Assembly: GCA_963575745.1 (NCBI GenBank)
Contig: CAUYUJ010003948.1
Span: forward strand, 5,001-69,000
Origin: Prorocentrum cordatum
Lineage: Eukaryota > Sar > Dinophyceae > Prorocentrales > Prorocentraceae
DNA: 64,000 nt
Direction: 5' to 3'
Part shown: positions 20,405 to 29,579 of the stretch, one piece after another
Layout of the letters: each line of letters begins with the position of its first letter
How positions within the stretch are numbered: the stretch's first letter is position 1
The notes under the pieces: generated by a model
What the model saw: the letters and a program-made list of their open reading frames with translations, nothing else
What the model was told of the DNA's origin: nothing
The model's database searches: none
Program-made: the position numbers and the translations under genes

Positions 20405-21447
20405 CCAAGATTAATGCATTACACAGGAATGAGGCTTCAGAGGAGTCCGCGAAGCTGGTCGAACAAAATCGTCAAGAAAAAGAGAAGGCGAAAAAGGTGG
20501 CGGAAGCAAAACAGGTGGAGCCGGCGGCTAAGCCGTCCGGCACCCAATTTTCGATCGAGACCGGGGATTTCCCGAACTTGGGACAGACTCCTGCGACTCA
20601 AGAGAGAGGGCTTGCAAGGCGCCCCCCCCCCTGGGGCCGTGACTTGGTCCTCTACTCTTAAGGCCCCTCCTCCTCCTAAGGAGGGATCGCCTGGTGGAGG
20701 ACCGAGAGAGATCGCCCCCAAAAGGGCCCCGCCGGCGATTCAAGCACCGACGCCGTCGCCGGCCAAGAAGCCGAGCGTTGCAACGCAGGGGAGTGTACCG
20801 CAGGCAAAGGAGATATGCCCAAGCAAGCTCCGCCTCCGCCGCAATTTAGACCAGAATCACAGATGTTGGGTCCTCCGCCAGCGAAGATGCCCCGAGTTGA
20901 AGTAAACCTTGTGGCATCCCCGCCGACGCAGCCAACGGCGAAGCCGGGAGGCAAGGACACGGCTGGCAGCCCGCCTTGGAAACCGAGTATTCGTGATCCT
21001 CCGCCCACTTTGACCGAATTCATTGGAATCAATGTTTCCGACCCTCCGCCTATCGATCAGAGCCATCAGAATGCTGAGCCTCGGTATAAATCTGCACCTA
21101 GAGGGACCAGGCGTTGGGGGGACTCACAGCATGCCGAAGGCAATGCTGCAAGAGATCAACCCGCAGAAGCGCAGAACTCCGTTGAAAGCGCATTGATGGC
21201 CGAGGCGAAAGCTACCCCCGCCGAGGAGGTGGCTCCTGCCCGGGACGGAGATGAATACACATTGGACATCCCAGGAGCACCCCCCCCGACTCAGTCGGAT
21301 GGGGATCATTCATCTGAGGACTTGCCGGTATTTGTCGGAGACGATGATATAATTATTTTCCTCCAAGCCATAAAACACGTCTCGGGTATGCATTTCTCGC
21401 GCTCCAGAGCGCACAGTGCATTGAAAAATGAATTACTCCGACGGTAG
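20350..21447 (+). pseudogene. Pro-rich continuation of the mobile-island polyprotein
   Basis: Three overlapping frames stitch into one disordered, charged then proline-rich chain: LTKINALHRNEASEESAKLV..., GGGPREIAPKRAPPAIQAPT... and KQAPPPPQFRPESQMLGPPP through EYTLDIPGAPPPTQSD and FVGDDDIIIFLQAIK. The changes of frame fall at the C9 run near 20630 and near 20815, so homopolymer errors or decay are both possible. No enzymatic motif seen. The frame stops at 21447. Confidence 0.35.
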
Positions 21448-21479
21448 GACCCCGCGTGAGAATCTGTTTAGCTTACCCT

Positions 21480-21720
21480 TTGCCCTTTCCTCCTCCTCCT
21501 GGCGGACACCCTCTCCTCTCGCCCCCTGCACTGCCCTCTCTTCCCCCTTTTATTTCTCTTCCTCCTCCTCTTTCTCCTCCTCCTCCTCCTCCTCCTCCTC
21601 CTCCTCCTCCTCTCGCGCCACCTCCTCCTCGTCGTCGGCCTCCCCCATGCCCCTTCCCTCCTCATCCCCCTGCCTTTTCTCCATGTGCACCTCCCCTTCC
21701 CCCTCGTCGGGGCAAGCAAA
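21480..21720. repeat. (CTC)n microsatellite
   Basis: CCTCCT runs, densest at 21564-21613, inserted between two coding parts of the island. Confidence 0.9.
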
Positions 21721-21901
21721 TCCATTTTCCTCAGCGCCGTCGCCGCCTCGGCCAGCGCGCGCGCGTCTGCCGACGGCTAGATCGCGAAGCCGTCGGGGCA
21801 AACCTTCGGGCTGGGCCGTTGAGACAACCTCGCAGGCCGCTGGGGCGTGGGAGCTAGCCGTTGGGACAACCCCGCGGGCCTCCAGGCGCGCGCCGCGGCG
21901 C

Positions 21902-22132
21902 TCAGGCGGGGGGCAGCATGAAGCCCAGCTCTGCCGCGAGCTGCTCCGCCTCAGCCCTGGAGTCCACCGCTCTCTTGTCGAACTCCTCGAGCGCCTTCCG
22001 CAGGGACGCCGGCGGCCCGCGCTCCAGGAACTCTCGCGCGGGCGGCCGCAGGATCAGCATGTTCCGCATGCGCGTGGCGCGGGAGAACATGACGTACAGG
22101 TGCAGCCACCACATATCGTCCGACATGCTTGA
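21902..22132 (-). pseudogene. C-terminal scrap of a Pif1/RecD-like helicase
   Basis: 74 codons on the minus strand: WWLHLYVMFSRATRMRNMLI, LRPPAREFLERGPPASLRKA, EEFDKRAVDSRAEAEQLAAE. The Y-V-x-x-S-R-A-T patch matches helicase superfamily 1 motif VI, where the Arg acts as arginine finger, as found at the C-terminus of Pif1/RecD-like proteins and in related dinoflagellate ORFs. No Walker motif is nearby, so this is a fragment or last exon. It is the only credible minus-strand coding segment between 18.7 and 63 kb. The 160-bp tandem array lies immediately upstream of it. Confidence 0.5.
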
Positions 22133-22890
22133 GACTTCCTCACAATAGGGAGGGGGTTCCGGCTTGAGACTTCCTCACAATTCACTCACAGACGAGGCTC
22201 CGGCTCGAGACTTCCTCCATATTCAGGTCTCAAGAGCCCAAAAGTGACGACAGTTGCACGTTGCGGATGACCCGCTCGGATTCGAACATGAAGTGCGGGC
22301 CCCATAGGGACTGGACTCCCGCAGGAGAGTTCCTCACAATTCACTCACAGACGAGGCTCCCGCCTGATACCTCCTCCATATTCAGGCCTCAAGAGCCCAA
22401 AAGTGACGACAGTTACACGTTTCGGATGACCCGCTCGGATTCGAACATGAAGTGCGGGCCCCATAGGGAGGGGGCTCCCGCCTGAGACTTCCTCGCAATT
22501 CACTCACAGACGAGGTTCCCGCTCGAGACTTCCTCCATATTCAGGTCTCAAGAGCCCAAAAGTGACGACAGTTGCACGTTGCGGATGACCCGCTCGGATT
22601 CGAACATGAAGTGCGGGCCCCATAGGGAGGGGGCTCCCGCCTGAGACTTCCTTGCAATTCACTCACAGACGAGGTTCCCGCGTGATACTTCTTCCATATT
22701 CAGGTCTCAAGAGCCCAAAAGTGACGACAGTTACACGTTCGGATGACCCGCTCGGATTCGAACATGAAGTGCGGGCCCCATAGGGAGGGGCTCCCGCTGA
22801 GACTTCCTCGCAATTCACACAGACGAGGCTCCCGCTCGAGACTGATGATGACGTGATGATGACGATCCCGCCTGATACTTCCTCCATATT
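22130..22890. repeat. About 160-bp tandem repeat, 4-5 copies
   Basis: The anchor TTCGAACATGAAGTGCGGGC recurs at about 22280, 22439, 22599 and 22757, giving a 158-160-bp period. Each unit also contains GACTTCCT(C/T)(A/G)CAATTCACTC, CTCCATATTCAGGTCTCAAG and AGCCCAAAAGTGACGACAGT. Partial units flank both ends. Confidence 0.95.
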
Positions 22891-22904
22891 CAGATCAGCG
22901 AGTA

Positions 22905-22905
22905 G

Positions 22906-22971
<66 letters not shown>

Positions 22972-23003
22972 GGATGATGATGATGATGATGATGAAGATC
23001 GTT
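22905..23003. repeat. (GAT)n microsatellite
   Basis: ATGATGATG run with a single GAG and GAA interruption, at the right edge of the 160-bp array. Confidence 0.95.
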
Positions 23004-23302
23004 CGATGCCGATGATGGTGAGTGAACGTGGGATGGTGATGGTGATGCTGATGGTGATGATGATGCGGAGGAGGAAGCAAAGAGGAGCAGAGGAGAGGAA
23101 GGAGGAGGAGGAGGAGAGATCCTGCGCGGAGGGTGTGCAGAGAAAACAAAAACCCCACTTAGGATGTGGGGAAAAACAGTTCTTTTACAATTGGCGTGGC
23201 CTCCGATCGAGAGCTCAAGAAATTGGACAGCAGGAGACTCCCGAATCCACAAGATGCAGATAAAAAACTGTCTCATTTCTTGAAGCCGCAAAATCTGTTT
23301 AT

Positions 23303-24937
23303 TTGAGATATGAACAGATTAACGAAGATGGACCAAATATTTATTCCACTGTATGGAATGAATTTGCAGATGCTTTTGGCGAGCATATCCATATCGCAGA
23401 ACCAAATTTTGTCCGTGTTCCGATGGTGCCGGAGAGACCCAGGAGGTCTAAACGTGAAGAGGCAGGTGGTTCGGGAGCGAGCGTGGTTAGAGTACCTACC
23501 CCTCCTGCCCCTCCGTCCGGCTCAGCCGCGGCGGCTAATCTTCCGACCCCTCCCCCTGGTCCAACCTGAGCGGAGCATGACGATCAGCTGGACACACATC
23601 AAGAATCATCAGTATCTCCCACGGTGGAACCACCGGATGAGGGGACCACATATGTTCCCAAAACATCAGCAATGCACCTGGATGTCCCAGGCAGTCCGGG
23701 AATCTCGGGAGCAGACGCTGAACCTGAGGATATTAGTACAACCTTTCCATACGATGAGGACCCCGAGCTCATTGAATCTATGGAAGACGAGACTTACCCT
23801 TTTGGTCCAGCATCTGGAAATATGTTCTGCAGAATGAGTCTGCCGCCTGCTCCTGATAAGAGACAGAGCGAGCCCCCGTCCATAGATCCTCGTGGTGAGG
23901 ATCAAGACGTCATCGTGGGGGATGCTGTTTCATTCAAGGGCAGACAGCTATATGTTACGGCTGTGGAACGCGGGCGAGTCAGTCGGAGAACACCTGGACC
24001 GATGAAACAAAAGGTCCGCGACGCACATATAACTGGCCCCGTTCCGCCGCATATCGAAGCCATCCGCAATCAGACAGGGAACACGTTTCGGTACATTCCT
24101 GAATTTGCGGAATACCCGATTTTCGCATTGTGAGGCAGCCTCAGTCAAGCTGAAGGCACGTTTGAACAGGCAAGGGATTTCTTCTGAGCTGAATTTCATT
24201 CCGATGATGTCCCAGAAGGGTTTACTCCAGAGACCTTTGCGTGCCTTGAGCCGCTGGTAGTTGGGATCGACGACAGCGATAATCCGGCTGCGTTGGGCAG
24301 TACGGACACGTGGTGTACCCAGAGCTGTCGAACGGATGTACTTGCTGGGGAAATAAGCAAATTCGCTGTGTACCTCGCGAGGCATTGCTCTGACTATGCG
24401 AGATCGTCGGGTGGCTGGGTCTATTTTGGAGACCTGGTGCAGCAAATTGAAGAGGACGGTTTTACTTTTCAATCAGATGCTCTTGCTGCACACGGCTTAG
24501 CCGCGTTGCCGTCAGAGACAGTGGAAGTTTTGGGAATACTTCCTAAGAGTAGTAACAAGATTGTTGGAACCAGCGTTCACAAAATGTGGACACGAAATAT
24601 GGCGTGCCCATCGCAAGAAGGGGAGAGGAGCGATACCGCCATGCCTATTTCCGATCGAGCATGCCAGGGACATTCAACATTCGTTGCTTCCATTGAAAGG
24701 ATGTATGTCCCATATGACCCTGGCCAAGTCAGGAGTCATGGATCTCTTCTTCATAGAGCGGACTTGCAGACATTTCTGGATTCTACGGATGGAAGAGTCC
24801 GCTTTCCGAAGAGAGACTCAGGGCTCTGTCGCAAAGGAGCCCAACAATGCCTGATTCCACACGTATGCCTTCGTGGCTCAGCCAGCGGAGGTACGGAGAA
24901 CCCCCCCTGCAAGGAGTTTTGTGCCCATGGGGCGTGA
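23303..24937 (+). pseudogene. KptA/Tpt1-like ORF of the mobile island, with in-frame TGA codons
   Basis: Frame 2 can be read from 23303 to 24934 through only three stops, all TGA (23567, 24131, 24185). The first 280 codons are Pro/acidic linker. From about 24335 the peptide reads EISKFAVYLARHCSDYARSS and GGWVYFGDLVQQIEEDGF, like the S-K-x-L-x-x-x-L-R-H...G-W-(V/A)-x-(V/F)-x-x-L opening of tRNA 2'-phosphotransferases. SDRACQGHSTF follows, matching R-x-x-Q-G-H-S, which holds the catalytic Arg and His region of that family. Then come RSHGSLLHRADLQTF (H-G-T/S, NAD-binding region) and CLIPHVCLRGSASGG. KptA/Tpt1 transfers a 2'-phosphate from RNA to NAD+. Residues are diverged and the frame ends in another TGA at 24935, so activity is doubtful. 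Confidence 0.5.
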
Positions 24938-25058
24938 GGCGCAGAGAGGGGAACCGCCATCGGTGGGGACTTGGCCCGCAGGCGACACCATCCACCTATG
25001 AGAACAACTTCCCAAACACCGCGAGTCCTGGGAGCTTGTTCTTGTTTTCGCCGGCCGA

Positions 25059-25781
25059 GTGCTCACTCGCTTCTCATGCAGGATTTGCCCAGACGGGGCC
25101 CTGGTGCCCCGAGAGGTGCCGAGATTCACCGACGTTGACAAAGCCGTCTCCCTCGTTAGACAAACGAACCAGATGCGCTGGTCGGTACTTTTCAATCGCG
25201 AGTGGGCCTCGTACGAAGTGACTTTCGACAACGAGTCGATTATTGCTTGGATTCACACAGGCGAGACTCTGTTGTTGGCTTGGAGACGTCGGCCAGAGCT
25301 GTCGCCCGAAATTCAGGGACGAGTTCTATCCGCCCCTTGGGGAGATGATGGAAGGTTCCTATGCTTCCAGTATCACTGGGTGAGAACGGGCTTTGAACAT
25401 TGTCCGGCCTGCAGCTGTCGAACCAAATACAAGCGCAGAGTCACGCGCGATTACATGTCTCAGACGTCTAATCTTGAGATAATTCCGCGGTCCCTTGAGG
25501 CGAATGGATTTGCACTACAGGCGAGAGATCGCGCCAATCTTCCCTGGAACCGCCCCCAATGGATCAAAGTGCGTGGGGATAGACGACAGAGAGCTTCTGC
25601 GCTCGTAATGAAGAGCATCAGCAGTAATCATCAGCACTGGCGAAAATGGGCGAGCGGGGAATATGTTAAAATGGCTGCATCAGGCCAGATATTCGGCAAC
25701 AGCCTGCCCGGCAACTTCCCTGCTTGGGTGCCTGCGGACGCCGCGGCTCAGCCGCCGGCGCGCCATGGCCCTTTCTTTTAG
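25059..25781 (+). pseudogene. Unknown ORF of the mobile island
   Basis: About 240 codons. Features are SCRICPDGALV, an aromatic/charged stretch VLFNREWASYEVTFDNESII, and a cysteine patch GFEHCPACSCRTKYKRRVTR that could bind zinc. It stops at TAG (25779). The next ORF starts in the same frame one codon later, so 25059-27743 can be regarded as one 895-codon frame with a single stop. No family recognised. Confidence 0.35.
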
Positions 25782-25784
25782 TAT

Positions 25785-27743
25785 TTGAGGCCCTTGGTCA
25801 GAAGGTTCATAGGATGGCTTGAATATTCAGCCAGAGGGGTGAGAAGGCGGACCCCAGCGATCAATGCCTGGTGGCCGCTGCGATGGAAGACAAATATTGA
25901 CCTATATGCTCGCCCAATATCTTGCCCATCTTTGGCAGCCTTCGACTGGCCAAATGCACGGGGCGACATAGTCGAACCCGTGATAGGCTGGGAGAGATGG
26001 TATAGCGACATGACTAGAACAAATGTCTCCGCCCCGACGCTTCAAACAATGGATGACGCGGTGGCCTTGGGGACACCGTGGTTGCCTGTGCAGAATGAAG
26101 ACGTCGCGGAAGACGCAGGAGAAAACCCTAGAGGGCAAAACCTTCGCGGACGATTGCCGGTCGTCTGGGAGAACAAGTTCAGGGCGAGGCCGACTCGCAG
26201 TTCTCAGTCCGTTGCAAGACGGATCAACGAATGTCGGGGCCATCGCCTCACAGCACGAGCGCTGCTACCTGCCGCCGGCGCAGCCGCGAGGGCAGGCGAA
26301 CAATCGCAGATGGGCCTGGACTTCTCGGCGATCAGCGGGCCGAAGGCTGCGCTGCTAACCGAAGGAGCGATCAACCTCGATCAGCCCGACGGATACGCAT
26401 GCAACCGCTGCGAAGACCCTTCAGTTGAAATAACTTTGTTCGGGATAGAGGCTAGGGCGATGCCGGCTCAATATGTTATCGAATACACAGGCATGCGCCC
26501 GAGTGATCCCAATAGGATACAACTGATAGGGGAATTGAAACATGAGGCCCCACCCATTGTCAAGGACATAGTTGATGGAAGCTGGTTGGCCTCTGCACAG
26601 CAGATGCAACTGGGTCTTCGGCCCATAAGAATTCTTGCGATCGTTCGCGAGACTATGAGCTCCTTCTTTTCGGAGGGGCATTTTATCGGTTACCCGGGGC
26701 AAATAATTCGCCCCGACGGAGCGAGCACGGACCTCATTGCTACGATGCGACGGAAAGATGAATATGTTCTTGACTGCCGCATTCGCGCCGCCGTTCAGAC
26801 GGACGACATAATAGAGGAATGGGCCCGTAATCTGGGCAGGAAGGTGCAGACTGACGTCCGTTGTAAGGGTGCTCTGTTGCAAGAAGCCATTTCTTGGCTT
26901 CAGGACAAATATACTGATCCTGGGGCAGAGCTCCAGGATATAGACGCAGGACCGTTCCGCACTGCATGCGGGAAATATGGTATCCCAGTAGCTACCGCTG
27001 CTAGGAGTTTGTTGAAAGTTATGCGAGATCGCGAGAACAGACACGACAATTCACACCACGGCGGCGAGGCCGCCCCCGCGGGACCAATAAGGGCACAGGA
27101 CGAGGTGAAAGCCAGACCACCAACAGCACCTCGACCGCTCAGACCCGACGTCTCAGACGTTCGGGCTTCCGATGACGCTACCGAATCCCCGCATTCTGTC
27201 GCCGGCTCAGCCGTGACGACAAGAGAGGAATCTTCAAGGCATTCCAACGTTTGGGATCGGTCGGTGCCCCGGCGCGCGCGCGATGGGGCCATGGGCGCGG
27301 GCCGCGGCGCTGCGGGCTACGACCCGCGCGCGTCGTACCCGCGCTACGTGAACGATGTTCGCGTCGGGTGCTACGCCCACCGGGGCCGGATCACGCGGTT
27401 GTCCGACGAGGTCTGGTGGACGCTGGATCTGTGGCATACGCTGTCTACGTTTGAGCATGGCGCTCACTTCCCGCCGAAGGGGAAGGCGTCCAAGAACAAG
27501 GAGAAGAGCTACAGTGCTGCAGATCACACTAGTAGAGGAAAGGGACGGTCCCGCTCGCCTCGCGGCGGAGACGGACAGACTGGAGGTTCGGCGCCGTCGA
27601 ACCCGCCGCCCCCGGCGCCGCCCGCGGTTAAGAGGAGAACCCGTGGGGTGAGCTGGGCTGAGATCCGCCCGCGTGACTTAGTCGCGGCAGGCGCATGCTT
27701 GGAAGTTCTCGCCCACGCGCGGTACGCGTGTTGGACGGGCTAA
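25785..27743 (+). CDS. Long unknown ORF of the mobile island
   Basis: 652 open codons, the longest clean frame in the island. The central 250 residues (from MGLDFSAISGPKAALLTEGA through VDGSWLASAQQMQLGLRPIR to GKYGIPVATAARSLLKVMRD) have ordinary globular composition, with one C-x-x-C (YACNRCEDPS). The C-terminus is a disordered Pro/Arg-rich tail with WWTLDLWHTLSTFEHGAHFP and RGKGRSRSPRGG, suggestive of RNA or nucleoprotein binding. The gene shares the AT-richer codon use of its left neighbours and differs from the GC-rich genes after 29 kb. No known domain was identified. Confidence 0.45.
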   Translation: MRPLVRRFIGWLEYSARGVRRRTPAINAWWPLRWKTNIDLYARPISCPSLAAFDWPNARGDIVEPVIGWERWYSDMTRTNVSAPTLQTMDDAVALGTPWLPVQNEDVAEDAGENPRGQNLRGRLPVVWENKFRARPTRSSQSVARRINECRGHRLTARALLPAAGAAARAGEQSQMGLDFSAISGPKAALLTEGAINLDQPDGYACNRCEDPSVEITLFGIEARAMPAQYVIEYTGMRPSDPNRIQLIGELKHEAPPIVKDIVDGSWLASAQQMQLGLRPIRILAIVRETMSSFFSEGHFIGYPGQIIRPDGASTDLIATMRRKDEYVLDCRIRAAVQTDDIIEEWARNLGRKVQTDVRCKGALLQEAISWLQDKYTDPGAELQDIDAGPFRTACGKYGIPVATAARSLLKVMRDRENRHDNSHHGGEAAPAGPIRAQDEVKARPPTAPRPLRPDVSDVRASDDATESPHSVAGSAVTTREESSRHSNVWDRSVPRRARDGAMGAGRGAAGYDPRASYPRYVNDVRVGCYAHRGRITRLSDEVWWTLDLWHTLSTFEHGAHFPPKGKASKNKEKSYSAADHTSRGKGRSRSPRGGDGQTGGSAPSNPPPPAPPAVKRRTRGVSWAEIRPRDLVAAGACLEVLAHARYACWTG

Positions 27744-28209
27744 CAACTCTACTGGTCGGCTAAGCCGGTCCAGCAGAGAGAATTTATTTAAACTATGTGG
27801 GAGTCGTCGGGCCTCTTCGGCCCTTAGCCCCCTGGCGGCCACCGTTGAGCGGTAAAAGTTGTTGCGGTTCGCCCCGGTGGATGTAAATAGTTCGGCCGGG
27901 GGTGCTGTGGCCGGATGGGCTCTTCGAGGCCCGCCGCGGGGGGAGTAAATATGCTCCTCTCCGCCTCGTAATAATGTACATTATAACCCTTATTGCATGC
28001 TGCGCGCTGTCTGACTTGAACTAATGCTGCATACTGCAGCTGTTTGTTTACTCGAGCGAGCTTCTGTTTGCTTGCAGGAAAGAAAAGGAGCGCGCCTGCC
28101 CTCGGCCGTCGCGTGTCGTTGGTCGTCGGCGGGCCGGCCTCCCCCCTTCGCATTCCTGATGCAGTAAACTTGCTTACCGGATACTTGTCTTATCGATGTC
28201 TCATCCCGC

Positions 28210-28247
<38 letters not shown>

Positions 28248-29447
28248 CAGAGTGAACATGAGATCATAATTCCTTTGGCGTCTCACCCCGGTTCTCAGAG
28301 GAAAGACTATCTCGGAGGCCTCTTGGGCTGTCTTGGAGTTTCGGGGCGCCGAAAAGGCAAGAACGCCCAACTCCATCAAAAACCAAAGGGACATCGATTA
28401 ATTTTCCCTCGGGGCCTTCTCGGGATTGCTCTTGGATGCCTCTTGGGCAGTCTGGGGACCATCTTGGGCGAGCTGGAGCGATCTCGTCGTGCCCCGGAGG
28501 CCTCTAGGACCATCTACGGGGCCCTTGGGGGGCCTCTGGGCTGCTCTTGGGGCTCTTGGGAGGCCCGGAGGGCGGCGCCCAGGAGCAGAGCCATCTGTGA
28601 TGGGACCTTGCTGGGGACCTGCCAGGGACCTGCTCAGGACACTGTTCGGCCGCCGACTCCCAGGGGCCGCCCCGCGCGCGCGAACTAGGAATACGTTTTA
28701 CCAGTTACCCGAGATTTTAGCGCGCCTTTGGCCTGCTGGGCCGGCGAATTATTGGCCGTGAGCGAATTAACGGAGAGATCAGTTTGCCAGTCCAGGTAGG
28801 TGTATTGTTCCGCAGTGGCCCCGATGATTCATTGGAGTTTGGGGGGGCCTTGCAAAGAAACGTGTTGTTGCACTGCTTCTGGCAAGATTTCGCAGTCTTC
28901 ACGTAGTCGGTGCGCGAAGGTGTTCTTGCTTGCGGCGCCAAGGGGGGTCGTCCTCGTTTGCCGGTCTTCGCGCGATTCTCCGATAGAGTTCCGTTTGGGA
29001 GGCCCCCCCCCCCCCGCATTTCCGACGCGGGGATTTATAATGCATGGCAACCGCTTGCCGAGTCCCCGAAGATTGATTCCCCAGGCGGTTGTTATAATTC
29101 TGCCTCGCAATATTTGCCTCTTTTGCCGGATTGCTGGGCAGCGCTTCTTGCATCACACGGCCTACCTGCATGAATCGCGCCCACGGGGCCCCACCCACAG
29201 GGTCCGACCTTTTTTATGCCAGCAGCGCAAGACGGGCCTTGCGGCGAACCACCCCGTGAAAGTCACATCCGCAGGTTCCCACCCTGAGTGCTCCACCGAT
29301 AAATCATGCGAGGTGTCAATCCCAGGTCTGGGGGGCTTCTCTGACTCGCCGTGGAGGCTTGATTTCTTTTGAGCCGGCTTCGTTCGCAGCCTGCCTTCGG
29401 CTGCGCGGCCTCGGTGCAGGCGCGTGCGTTTCCCCGCGCTTCTTGTC
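27744..29447. other. Non-coding; (CT)n and degenerate CTTGGGG repeats
   Basis: A CGGCTAAGCCG palindrome lies just after the last island ORF (27757). A (CT)n tract sits at 28211-28244. From 28405 to 28610 the text is a run of CTTGGG/GGGCCTCT variants. 28780-29440 shows no credible coding segment on either strand. Confidence 0.6.
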
Positions 29448-29579
29448 GCTAATGGCCGTTAGAACGTGTGTAACAATTTCTTAACTCTGATCCGGGTGGA
29501 GGGTGGGCTCAGGACGGCGTCTCGCTAGCCTTCGCCGGACGTAGCCATTTTGGCTCAAGCCGGCGAGTTGCGAAACGTT
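29448..29579 (+). repeat. 132-bp repeat containing a spliced-leader relic (copy 1)
   Basis: About 90% identical over its length to 50500-50632. Bases 29538-29559 match the 22-nt dinoflagellate spliced leader at 21 positions (CGTAGCCATTTTGGCTCAAG is intact from 29540; only the second SL base differs). The SL relic is enclosed by TCGCCGG and CCGGCGA arms, a 7-bp stem kept in both copies. It lies directly before a gag-like gene, so it probably marks the 5' end of an mRNA-derived element. Confidence 0.85.

Noticed and set aside
22550-22570. Minus-strand CACTTTTGGGCTCTTGAG in the 160-bp unit as an SL relic
   Set aside because: Only the TTTTGG/GCTC words match, with insertions on both sides, and no gene follows on that strand.
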